From contig JAGTXO010000019.1 in the NCBI GenBank assembly GCA_019448385.1, positions 1 to 64,000 on the forward strand: DNA of 64,000 nucleotides, read 5' to 3'. The stretch is from Diacronema lutheri. Its lineage: Eukaryota > Haptophyta > Pavlovophyceae > Pavlovales > Pavlovaceae. Position numbers and translations under genes: made by a program. Below are positions 1 to 9,975 of the stretch, piece after piece. Each line of letters begins with the position of its first letter. Position 1 is the stretch's first letter. Below the pieces are notes generated by a model that saw nothing but the letters and a program-made list of their open reading frames with translations, searched no databases and was not told the origin of the DNA.

Positions 1-182
1 ACCCTTACCCTTACCCTTACCCTTACCCTTACCCTTACCCTTACCCTTACCCTTACCCTTACCCTTACCCTTACCCTTACCCTTACCCTTACCCTTACCC
101 TTACCCTTACCCTTACCCTTACCCTTACCCTTACCCTTACCCTTACCCTTACCCTTACCCTTACCCTTACCCTTACCCTTAC
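1..182. repeat. Telomeric repeat, C-strand CCCTTA (G-strand TAAGGG)
   Basis: About thirty perfect copies of a 6-bp unit read ACCCTT on the + strand at the very start of the window, ending in the partial unit AC. The G-rich strand reads 5'-TAAGGG toward the end, which is the expected polarity for a left chromosome end. The unit is not a rotation of TTAGGG: the two A/T positions are swapped. No interruption is seen. It abuts the copia element directly. Confidence 0.95.
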
Positions 183-441
183 TGTTGGCATTGTGTCTGT
201 GCTGCATGTGTGAGTGTGACTGCATGTCCGTGTGACACACACGACGGATCCCACTGGTGGCCAGCGAAACGTTTCGCTCGCGCCTTTTGGGCGATTCGGT
301 GTCTGAACGAAGACGGAAAGAAACGAAGACCGCGCTCGGCCAGGCCGAGCACTAAGTGGCGCTCGACTCGCCTGTTCGCCCATCGGGGACAGGGAGTCGG
401 AGTGAGCTACTGCGTCGACAAGTTGATCGGGAAGTCTAGCA
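183..441 (+). repeat. 5' LTR of the copia element
   Basis: This 259-bp repeat starts TGTTGGCATTG and ends GTCTAGCA. It is matched by 5809-6068 with about three differences, all in one short stretch. No clear tRNA primer-binding match is visible right after it. Confidence 0.95.
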
Positions 442-3400
442 TGACGTCAAGCCGCAGCGGCGACAACCTGATCATCAAAAACATCGGCGACCTCAAGGAA
501 CAGAAGAAGGTGGATGACCTCGAACTGTTCGTCAGGGACTACGTGATCAACATGAAGAAGGAGGCGCTGCTGGGCAACGCCGTGCTCTCCGGCGGGTTGG
601 GAGAGAAGGCGATAGCCGCGACCTACCCCCAGTTCCGCGCAAGTGTCGAGGTCGACCAGAAGTACGCGGAGCTGGAGATGATGTACGCCAGGCTCGCAGA
701 GCGCGAGCACTACGCGCGCGAGATCGCGCGCGTGACGATGGAGGCGGACGAGGACAAGATCAAGAGGCTGGAGCGCCTGATCGCAGGCATCAACGCGCCC
801 TTTGCCGCCGCGATGACCACGGCTGCGACGACCACGACTGCCGGCGTCGCCGGCACGAGCGCGCTGCCCGTGCTCACCACGCCCACGCTGAGCGCGGAGC
901 AGATGGCGCAGATCGAGAAGTACGAGTTTGAGATCGTGGAGCTCGGGCACAAGATCCGCATGACCGACTACCGGATGCAGAGCGACATCGCATCGATCCA
1001 ACCCATCAACGGCAGCTTCACGTTCGACGCGCAGCTCACCCAGATCTTCAACCAAGTGAGCGAGCTGGCACGAGAGGCGCTGGCGCTCAAATGCTCGCCG
1101 CCGGTGTTCATCGAGCTGGAGCGCGAGGGCATGATCCTCAAGAATGTGCTCCCCGGCGCCGCCAACATGACCGCCTTCGCGATCCTGTGGGCCGCCATCG
1201 ATAAGCACCGGCGCCCGGCGGACATGTACGAGTACCTGCGGCTCTCCCGCAGGATGTCAACTCGGGTCAAGATTGGCCAGGACGGCAACGTGTCCACGGA
1301 CACGTACATCACCGCCGTCAACGACTGCATTCAGGACGACATAACCCTCGCGGCGGCACCCAAGGCGGCAAAGAAGCTCGCCACGGTCTTGGAGTGCCTC
1401 GACGTGAACGACCCGGCGCGCCTTTTCCTCCGGGAGTACCTGCGCATGGACTTCATGCTCGTGACTGAGCAGGAAGTCGAGAAGCTCATCGACGCGATCC
1501 GTCGCTCGGACAAGCACATCAAGACCAAGTTCGACACGCGCTCAACGCGCGCGCAGCTCGCCGCGGTGGCCGTCGGCCAGCCCGCAGCGAAGGGCTCGGC
1601 GGGCACGACCTCGCGCGACGCGTCGCGCACAACCGACTCGCAGCCGCGTGGCTTCAAGTGCTACAACTGCGGCGAGCCTGGCCACATCGCGAAGAACTGC
1701 CCGAAGGAGAAGAAGGTCGGCGGCAAGCAGCCGGGCGCGAACACGAAGTTGGACGCGGGCAAGAAGTCGCTCGTCGTCGACAACAGCAGCGCAGCGACGT
1801 CCGGCGCGACCCGGCTGGGCGCGATCTTCTCGCTCTCGGCGACGGTGCCGGACGGAGGCGCGCTCCTCGCGGCGACGACAGCTGCGACCGGCCGGGACCG
1901 CCCGAAGCCGCGCGCCGACTATGCGTACGACGTGCTCATCGACTCAGGCTCGGAGAAGAACATCGTGCCGGCCGCGCTGCTCGTCAACTGCAAGAAGCTG
2001 GACAAGCCGTAGACGCTCGTCTTCGGCAACGGCACGCAGGAGATCGTCAAGGTCGCCGGAGACCTGCTGCTCTACCTCGACGAGGCCAGCGCCGCCGAGT
2101 CCGGCGGAGAGCCGTTTGTCGTGGTCAAAGCCTGGGGGTCCGACGTGGTGGTGATGCCGATCCTCGCGGCCTGCCTCGCCAACGCCGGCGTTCCCATCAC
2201 GTTCTCGCGCGACGGCTACTACGCGGACTTCCGCGCCGTCGGCGGCCCGCTCGTGCGACTGGACGAGCAGGCCAAGATGAAGGTGTGGCTCGCGCGGACG
2301 GCTTCGACTGCGCTCAAGTCCGACCCGGCGCTCGTCGCCGCCGTCGCGCAGCCACCGGGAAACTAAGTCGCCCGCCGGCCGGTCCAAGCGAGGAGGAGCT
2401 TCGGATATGGTCGATCAGAGCGGGCACAACGGACAAGAACCTCCTGCTGCGTACGATGGAGCGCATCGGCGGGATGGCGGAACTCAAGAATGACGCGCTC
2501 GACGAGCAGTCGGCGGCGTCGATGGTCCGCAAGTCGTTCAAGGACGCGATGCCGACGGGCAGCTACCCGGGCGGCGTCACTCATGTCGACATCTTCGAGA
2601 TCTCTCGTGATGATCTTCCGTTCAGCGTGGAGGGCCGCCGCCTCGGCTTTCGCTACGGGATGATCCTGGTCGACGGCTACTCGCGTCGGTGGCAAGTGTA
2701 CGCGCTGCGCACGCTGGCGGAGAGCGAGATCGCGCTCGCGCTGCAATGGTACGCGCAGCTGTTGGGGACGGGGGCGATGCACATCTCCCACTGGATCCTC
2801 GGCTCGTCGCTCGCGCGACGCAGCATCCACACGGATGGCGGCACTTCGTTGATGGCCGCATCGGTCGAGCGCGCGCTGGCGCAGCTCGGCTTCTCTTCGA
2901 CGGTTACCTCCGCACCCGACTCGCCGAGTTCGAACGGGGTGGCGGAGCGCGCGATTCGTTCGCTCAAGGTCCGTCTGCGCGCGCTCATGACGCGCGCGGG
3001 CGGCATACCCATGCACGACTGGCACTTTGCGGCGTGGCATGCGGTGGCATCGCGCAACAGGCTCGCCTCGCAACGTATCGCGCAGGCGGGTGAGCGCGCC
3101 GAGTGGCGGTCGCCGGAGGAGCTCTTCTTCGGCGTGCCGGCTACGTTCAAGCACCACGTGGCCTTCGGGGCCAGGTGCCGGGTGCTGCTTGTCGGGGCTC
3201 GCGCGCAGGCGCTGGGCACTCTCCGACAGCGCGCCGTGCTCGGGCGCGTCTACCTCTGGGGTGGGCACGGCCTGCAGGTCCGGGGCGTGTTTCGTTACGT
3301 CCTCGGCTATGTCGTCCGCTGCTACGACGGTACCCTTTTGTTCTCACGCGATGTGTGGGTCGACGAGACGGACATCGTCGAGGGGGGGTTCTCATCGCTT

Positions 3401-5808
3401 GGCGCCGCACCGCAGCGGGCTGGCGTGGGGACGAGCGATGCTGCGCGCCGCACGCGCCAGCACGATTCGCTGCCGGAGGAGGCGCCCGATGGGCGGCTGC
3501 CTGCCGACGAGGAGCACGACTGGGCCGACACGCCCGACAGTGCGCGCGAGGATGAGGACGTCGACTTCGACGCTTCCGAGAGGCCATCGCACGAGGAGCA
3601 CGACAGGGCTGACACGCCCGACAGTGCGAGCGGGGATGAGGACGTCGACTTCGACGCTTCCGAGAGGCCATCGCTGAGCACCGGAGCTGCGCCGACGCGC
3701 GAGCTACCGGGGATTGCGGCTGCGCCGATGCTCGGGCTGCCGTGGTACGGGACTTCGCCGACGCGCGAGCTGCCGTACGAGTCGCCTTCCGGCCTGATCG
3801 GCGCGGACGACGACGAGGGCGTGACCTCACCTGATGGTCACGCGCAGGGCGCGGACGTGACCTCACCCCAACGTGGTCGCGAGCTGCCGCGCGACGAGGC
3901 GGGCGTTGCTTACCCCGTGCTCAGTCCGATTGCGAGCCGCAAGAGGACGTGTCGGGCGACGAGTCGGGCGCCAACTATGACGTGCTGGACGAGTCGCAGC
4001 AGCTGCTCGACCTGTGTCACGACGTGGACCGCCGTGATCGCACTTCTCGGTCCAACCCGCAGCTGTTCCCTCGCGTCCAGGCTGCGACCTGCCTCGCTGT
4101 CTGGAAGGCGCAGGACGTCGTCATCCCGAAGAAGTACAAGCAGGCGATGCGCTCGCAGCAGGCGGAGCAGTGGCAAGCCGCCGTCCAGGAGCACCTCGCC
4201 GGGCATGAGCAGCTCGGCACCTTCGAGGAAGTGCTCGTGCCGCTCGGCACGTGGGCGCTCCCGAGCCAGTGGGTCTTTTCCCTCAAGGTCGGCTCGGACG
4301 GCAAGGTCGAGCGCTTCAAGGCGCGCTCGGTCCTGATGGGCAACTTTCAGAGGCCCGGCGTGGACTTCCAGGAGGTCTTCTCGCCGACGATTCGGCCCGA
4401 GCAAGTTCGTCTGCTCATCGCGCTCGGGGCCAAGATGCAGACGGGCAAGGCGGAGCGATTCAAGGACGCGACCATCGGCTCGTTCGCCGTCATCACCAAG
4501 GGCGATGTCAAGGACGCGTACCTCAACTCGTCGCCCAACGAGGACGAGCGGCCGCTGCACAGTTTGCCCCAAGGATACGTGACCAAGACGGTCGCGCCGT
4601 CCGGCTACAAGGTGGTCGGGCGGAGTCTTAAGGCGCACCCAGGCCTTCGGCAGTCAGGGCGCGCGTGGCATCGGTTGCACCGATCGTCGCTGCTGGCGCT
4701 CGGCTTCGCCGAGGCGCCGTCCGCCCCGTGCATCTACGTCAAGGAGACGGCACCGGGCGAGTACCTCATCGCAGGAGGGTTCGTGGACGACCTCATCTTC
4801 CTCAACCTGACGCGCTCGGCGCGCGCGATCGAGGAGCTGGCCGCGAGCTTGCGGCCGCACTACGAGATCAAGCTGTCGGCGAGGCTCGACAAGTTCCTCG
4901 GCGCCATCTTTGGGACGTGGTCGGACGGCATTTGCATGCAACTCGGACCGTACGTCACCGCGCTGCTCGAGCGCTTCGAGGCGACGACAGGACAACCGGC
5001 GCCGACGCCGGAGGTCGAGGCGCGATCGCTCGTGTCGTCAGACGACGACGACGACGAGCTGCTCTCGACGGAGGACAAGCTCATGTACCAGTCCATCACG
5101 GGAGGGCTGATGTTCGCGATGGTGACGTGCCGGCCCGATCTTGCGCACGCGGTGAACATGCTGGCGCGGCGGATGTCGAGGCCGAGGGCCGTCGACCTGC
5201 GCGCCGCACGTCGCGTGCTGCAGTACCTGCGCGGCACCGAGCAGCTCGGCTTGCTCTTCAAGTACGACGAGGACGCCGAGTGCGCGACGCTGCGCGCGTT
5301 CGCCGACGCGGACTGGGCCAACGACCCCGTGCAGCGCAAGTCCACGACCGGCTACATCGTGTTTTTCAACGGTGCGCCGATATCGTGGCACAGCGGCTTG
5401 CAGAGCACCATCTCGCTCAGCAGCTGCGAGGCGGAGTATGTCGCATTGAGCGAGTGCTGCCGCGAGGTCGACTACCTCCGGAGCATCATCGACTTCCTCC
5501 ACCAGCCGTCGGAGTCGCCGACGGAGATCTTTGAAGACAACCAGGGGACGATCGATCTCGTCAACAACCCGGTGCACCACCGGCGCACGAAGCACGTCGA
5601 GGTCAAGTACCACTACGTGCGCGACGCGCAGGATAAGGGTCGGATCGTTGTGAGCAAGGTGCACACCTCGCTCAACCACGCCGACATCATGACGAACGCC
5701 ACAGACAACGCCACGTTCGCTCGCCACGTTACGAGCTTCATGTTTGCCCGCCGCTAAGTGCGTTCTGCGCGCGCGCGCGCCGCACGCACGGTGCGCGTCG
5801 AGGGGGGG

Positions 5809-6068
5809 TGTTGGCATTGTGTCTGTGCTGCATGTGTGAGTGTGACTGCATGTCCGTGTGACACACACGACGGATCCCACTGGTGGCCAGCGAAACGTTT
5901 CGCTCGCGCCTTTTGGGCGATTCGGTGTCTGAACGAAGACGGAAAGAAACGAAGACCGCGCTCGGCCAGGCCGAGCACTAAGTGGCGCTCGACTCGCTTG
6001 GTCCGCCCATCGGGGACAGGGAGTCGGAGTGAGCTACTGCGTCGACAAGTTGATCGGGAAGTCTAGCA
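5809..6068 (+). repeat. 3' LTR of the copia element
   Basis: This 260-bp direct repeat of 183-441 has the same TG...CA ends. It is preceded by a run of purines (5801-5808) and followed by CTTAC, the target duplication. Confidence 0.95.
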
Positions 6069-6365
6069 CTTACCGAGGGACGCACGAAAGACGCACGAAA
6101 GTAAGACCGACGGTCATGTCGTGAGCCGCAGCGCGAACCGCCACTCATGCGCAGGCGCGCGTTCCGCCGGCCCCGCGCCGCTCTCGCGCGCTCCCGCACG
6201 AAGTTTTGGGTCCAGCGTCGAGAAGTACGGAGTCCGGGCGGAGTCCGGGCGAAAGTTTGCAAACACTTTGGAAGTGTCTAATAAAAGTACGGAGGCAAAG
6301 TTTGAAACATCGAAGGGTACGGAACTCCCAAGAAAAAACTAGCAGACCACTAAAATTTTAGAATG
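6069..6365. other. Subtelomeric spacer, no gene seen
   Basis: About 300 bp separate the copia target duplication from the kinase stop codon. The first half is GC-rich with a short direct repeat (GACGCACGAAA twice near 6075-6100). The last 100 bp is AT-richer than anything nearby. No coding sequence is supported. The AT-rich part may hold the kinase polyadenylation region. Confidence 0.6.
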
Positions 6366-9320
6366 CTACTCTGCTCTGAGCGCGGCCAACGCGAGGCGCC
6401 CTTGCGTTTGCACGACCGGCTGTACAAGAAATGCAATCATGGCGGCGGCAATGGCCTCTAGAGCGCCCTCCTGCGCCGCCGTCCGCCGCATAAGCGCGAG
6501 CCCGACCACGTTGGTGCCGGCGCAGACTCTGGCCAGTGCCGTGCACGCCTGCTCCTGCACGCCCAAGTGCTCGGCGTGCGCGCGCATCGCGGCGACCACG
6601 GCCCGGAGCGCGCCCTCCGCCGCCTGCCGCGCGCGCGCGAGCCCGGCCGCATCGTTTCCGGCGCAGACGTTGGCCAGCGCCCAGCACGCCTGCTGCTGCA
6701 CGCCTGAGTGCTCGGCGTGCGCGCGCATCGCGGCGGTCACGGCCTCGAGCGCGCCATCCTCCACCGCCTGCCGCGCGCGCGCGAGCCCGGCTACATCAGT
6801 GCTGACGCAAAGGTTGCCCAGCGCCCAGCACGCCTGCTTTTGCACGCCCGAGTGCGCGGCGGGCGCGCGCATCGCGGCGACCACGGCCTCGAGCGCGCCC
6901 GCCTTCGTCGCCCGCTGCTTGCGCGCCGGCCCGGCCGCATCGGTGCCAGAGCAGACGTGAATCAGCGCCCAGCACGCCTGCTCCTGTACGCCCGCCTGTA
7001 CGACCGAATGCGCGGCGTGCGCGCGTCTCGCGTCGACCACGGCCTCGAGCGCGCCCGCCTTCGTCGCCCGCTGCTTGCGCGCCGGCCCGGCCGCATCGGT
7101 GCCAGAGCAGATGTTTCTCAGCGCCCAGCACGCCTGCTTTTGCAGGTCCGAGTGCGCGGCGTGCGCGTGCATCGCGTCGACCACGGCCTCGAGCGCTCTC
7201 GCCTCCGTCGCCCGCTGCGCGCGCGAAATGCCGGCCGCATCGTCCGTGGTGCAAATGTTTCTCAGCGCCCAGCACGCCTGCACCTGTACGCGCGAATGCG
7301 CGGCGTGCGCGCGCATCGCGTCGACCACGGCCTCGAGCGCGCCCGCCTCCGTCGCCCGCTGCGCGCGCGAAATGCCGGCCGCATCGTCCGCGGTGCAGAT
7401 GTTTCTCAGCGCCCAGCACGCCCACTTCTGCACGTCCGAGTGCGCCGCGTGCGCGCGCATCGCGGCGACCACGGCCTCGAGCGCGCCTGCGTTGGCAGCC
7501 AGCTCGCAGCTCGCAGCGTCCGCCAGCGCGCGACGGGACACCGCCCTAATGGCAGCGGCCGCCTCCTCGGCCCGCTCCGCCATCGCCGCGACCCAATTCT
7601 CGCCGCCGGGCCCGGCGCCGTCCACCGGCGCGGCGCCCGCGCGCACGGCCGCAACAAGCTGCGGCCACGACATCACGTTGAGCTCAACGGCGGTGGGCGG
7701 CGGCCGCTGCGCGACGGGCGGCGGCGCGTCGAGCGGCGGCGGCGCCAGCTGCTGCGCGCGCGCGTCCTGTGCGCAACCGTCGACGCCACCGCCCGCCGCC
7801 ACCACCGCTGCCGCCGCCGCGTCCGCGGCCTCCGCCGCCTCGACGACGCATTGGGCGCGCGCGACGAGGGCCAGGTCGACCGGCGGCCGGTCCAACGGCT
7901 CGTGCGCCCACAGCTGCGCTATCGCGCCGACGAGCGGGCGCAGCGCCGCCGCCGGCCGCCGGTCGACGGGCAGCCGAGGCCGCTCGCCCGCGCGCACCGC
8001 GTCGAACACGATCGCGTCCGACTTGCCCTCCCACGGCGTGCGCCACGCGAGGAGCTCGTAGAACACGCAGCCGAGCGCGTAGCAGTCCACCTTGTCGCGC
8101 ATTGCCAGACGGTCGCGCGCGCGGTCGAGCAGCTCGGGCGCCATCCATGGCAGCGTGCCGGCCGCGCCGCCGCCCGTCGAGCGCGTCGCGCGCGTCGCGC
8201 GCGTCGTGCACCGCGCGCGCGCGAGGCCAAAGTCGCAGAGCTTCCACACGCCGCCCGTGCAGCGGAGCACGTTGGCCGACTTGAGGTCGCCGTGGTGCAC
8301 CTGCCGCGCGTGCAGGTGCTCGACGCCCGCCACGACGTCGCGCGCGCAGCGCGCGAGCTCGGCGGCGGGCGGCGGGTCGTGCGAGCGCGCACGCATCGCG
8401 TCGAGCAGGCTGCCGTCGGGCGCGAGCTCGAGGACGAGGCAGAGGCGCGATGGGTCGCGCGTCATCGCGCCGAAGACCTGCAGCACGTTTGGCCCGCTCA
8501 CCGCCCTCTGGATCGCCAATTCGCGCCGCACCTCGTCCGCCGCCGCCTCCGAGCCGCCGTAAAAGTACTTGAGCGCCACGCGCGTCACGCCCTGGTACGT
8601 GCCCGCGTACAGCTCGCCGGCGGCGCCCGCGCGGTGGAGCGGCTCGGCGCGCGACACGTGCGACCAAGCGGTCTCGAGCTCAAACGTCTGCTTGCGCGCG
8701 GCCGTCGCTCGCGTCTCGTCGAGCTTCGCGGCGCGCAGCGCGTCGACCATCTCGTCGAGCAGCGCGTCGAGCGCGGCCGCGTCGATCTGCTCGTCCACTC
8801 GCGCACCGCCAGCCGACGCGGTGGCGCTGCCGCGCGATCCCGACGCGCCCGCGTGCAGTTCATCGACGAGCTCTTGCGCCACCTCCGCCTCCGCCTCGAG
8901 GTCGGCCACGTCGTCCTCGGCGAGCCGCTCGCGCAGCCGTAGAGCGCGCGTTGCGTCGATCTGCAGGCAGAGCTGCAGCCGCTGCTGGAGCACGGCGAGG
9001 CGCTCGGCAAGGTCACGCATGCGCGCGCGATCGCGCAGCGCGTACTGCATGCGCTGCACGCGCGAGCGCGACGTGTACTCGGTGACGAAGCCGGCCGTCT
9101 CGCGCGCGAGCTCACTGAGCTCGCCGAGCGGCTGCGCGTGCGTGGCGGCGTCGATGTCGTCGCTGGCGAGCTGCTTGAGCCGGCTCTCGAGCCAGCGCCA
9201 CTCGTCGCGAAGCGTCGCGACCATCTTGTGGTTTCTCGTCCCCGCACTGTACGCCAGCCACGCCGTGCGGCAGGCCTGGGTCGCGCTGGTGAGCACAAGC
9301 GACACGGCTACCTCGGCCAT
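6366..9320 (-). CDS. Non-RD protein kinase with MLKL/HeLo-like N-terminus and C-terminal ARM-like repeats
   Basis: A single open frame of about 984 residues from the ATG at 9320 (sequence MAEVAVS); an in-frame upstream extension has no ATG. Residues 1-140 form an alpha-helical stretch of about four predicted helices, resembling the HeLo/MLKL N-terminal bundle (inference from pattern). The kinase follows at about residues 225-490. It has a VALKYF lysine, the loop HHGDLKSANVL, CDFGLAR and WMAPELL. HGD replaces HRD, so this is a non-RD kinase; the Lys and both Asp residues are present. A Pro/Ala-rich linker leads to eight tandem repeats of about 48 residues (ALEAVVDAMRAHAAH...QACWALRNIC), each an armadillo-like helix set. 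Plant and animal MLKLs pair such a bundle with a kinase or pseudokinase and act in cell death; ARM repeats at the C-terminus are unusual. A tyrosine-kinase-like kinase with an unrelated helical N-terminus remains possible. Confidence 0.85.
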   Translation of the reverse strand: MAEVAVSLVLTSATQACRTAWLAYSAGTRNHKMVATLRDEWRWLESRLKQLASDDIDAATHAQPLGELSELARETAGFVTEYTSRSRVQRMQYALRDRARMRDLAERLAVLQQRLQLCLQIDATRALRLRERLAEDDVADLEAEAEVAQELVDELHAGASGSRGSATASAGGARVDEQIDAAALDALLDEMVDALRAAKLDETRATAARKQTFELETAWSHVSRAEPLHRAGAAGELYAGTYQGVTRVALKYFYGGSEAAADEVRRELAIQRAVSGPNVLQVFGAMTRDPSRLCLVLELAPDGSLLDAMRARSHDPPPAAELARCARDVVAGVEHLHARQVHHGDLKSANVLRCTGGVWKLCDFGLARARCTTRATRATRSTGGGAAGTLPWMAPELLDRARDRLAMRDKVDCYALGCVFYELLAWRTPWEGKSDAIVFDAVRAGERPRLPVDRRPAAALRPLVGAIAQLWAHEPLDRPPVDLALVARAQCVVEAAEAADAAAAAVVAAGGGVDGCAQDARAQQLAPPPLDAPPPVAQRPPPTAVELNVMSWPQLVAAVRAGAAPVDGAGPGGENWVAAMAERAEEAAAAIRAVSRRALADAASCELAANAGALEAVVAAMRAHAAHSDVQKWACWALRNICTADDAAGISRAQRATEAGALEAVVDAMRAHAAHSRVQVQACWALRNICTTDDAAGISRAQRATEARALEAVVDAMHAHAAHSDLQKQACWALRNICSGTDAAGPARKQRATKAGALEAVVDARRAHAAHSVVQAGVQEQACWALIHVCSGTDAAGPARKQRATKAGALEAVVAAMRAPAAHSGVQKQACWALGNLCVSTDVAGLARARQAVEDGALEAVTAAMRAHAEHSGVQQQACWALANVCAGNDAAGLARARQAAEGALRAVVAAMRAHAEHLGVQEQACTALARVCAGTNVVGLALMRRTAAQEGALEAIAAAMIAFLVQPVVQTQGRLALAALRAE
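6369..7495 (-). repeat. Coding tandem array of ~144-bp ARM-like units
   Basis: About eight copies of a roughly 144-bp unit inside the kinase gene encode the ARM-like repeats. Neighbouring copies are close to identical over long stretches (for example the two around 7080-7400), which points to recent duplication or conversion. One unit carries a short internal duplication (VVQAGVQEQ). Confidence 0.85.
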
Positions 9321-9587
9321 CGGGCCAGCGGGGATGAGTTTGACGCCTCGAGAGGATGGTCGGGCGGCTAAACCCTTAAGCCCAGCCGGAGATGATATCA
9401 ACAATTAGGATATATACATGGCAGATCTATATATCCCCTTGCCGGAAGAGGAACAGTAACGGGCGTCATGCGGGGGCATGGCGCGGGAATGCAGGCCGAC
9501 GGGTGCGACGCGGCGACAGCAGGCCGTGCGGGCGGCGCGTGCTCTCGAGGTTGATGTGCACGTGCGCCTGCGCGCCTATATAGCGCA
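9321..9587. other. Kinase upstream region
   Basis: The stretch 9371-9440 is the most AT-rich nearby (TTAGGATATATACATGG) and lies just upstream of the kinase ATG, so a promoter is likely here. No coding sequence is supported. A weak divergent gene may begin further right. Confidence 0.35.
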
Positions 9588-9975
9588 GCAGTCGCAGCCG
9601 TCCTCGCAGCAGCCGCGGCCGCCCTCGCAGCAGCCGCAGCCGCCCTCGCTGCGGCCGCAGCCGTCCTCGTAGCAGCAGCAGCCGCCCTCGCAGCAGCCGC
9701 AGCCGTCCTCGCAGCAGCCGCGGCCGCCCTCGCAGCAACCGTAGCCGCCCTGGCGGCAACCGCCGCCGCCCTCGCAGCAGCCGCCCTCGCAGTCGCAGCA
9801 GCCGCAGCCGCCCTCGCAGCTCCCGTGGCCACCCTCGCAGCGTCGCAGCCGCGCTTGCAGCAGCAGAGCCCTTCCTCGCAGCAGCCGCCGCCGCCCTCGC
9901 AGCAGCCGCAGCCGTCCTCGCTGCGGCCGCAGCCGTCCTCGCAGCAGCCGCAGCCGCCCTCGCAGCAGCCGCGCG
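9588..9975 (+). repeat. CAG/CCG-rich minisatellite (QP-rich on +, Cys/Gly-rich on -)
   Basis: An imperfect tandem array of about 21 bp built from CAGCAGCCGCAGCCGCCCTC and variants. It is open on both strands: the + frame gives QQPQPPS repeats and the - frame gives Cys-Gly-Glu repeats. No other evidence decides whether either is translated. Confidence 0.8.

Larger units (their letters stand above)
183..6068 (+). mobile_element. Ty1/copia LTR retrotransposon, nearly full length, recent
   Basis: The element has two near-identical LTRs (259 and 260 bp, TG...CA ends), a purine tract GAGGGGGGG just before the 3' LTR, and a 5-bp target duplication CTTAC (178-182 and 6069-6073). Coding parts follow in copia order: gag with a CCHC zinc knuckle (CYNCGEPGHIAKNC), an aspartic protease motif (DSG), integrase core, reverse transcriptase with an FVDD box, and RNase H (DADWA) ending near 5757. 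Integrase lying before RT identifies Ty1/copia. The coding region does not read through as one frame and appears to carry about two or three breaks, so it is treated as a fossil. The LTRs differ at only about three positions, so insertion was recent. The target duplication itself matches the telomere unit. Confidence 0.95.

Noticed and set aside
1-182. Telomere unit as a known base-calling artefact of TTAGGG
   Set aside because: I know of no common artefact that turns CCCTAA into CCCTTA uniformly; kept as a finding but raw reads should decide.
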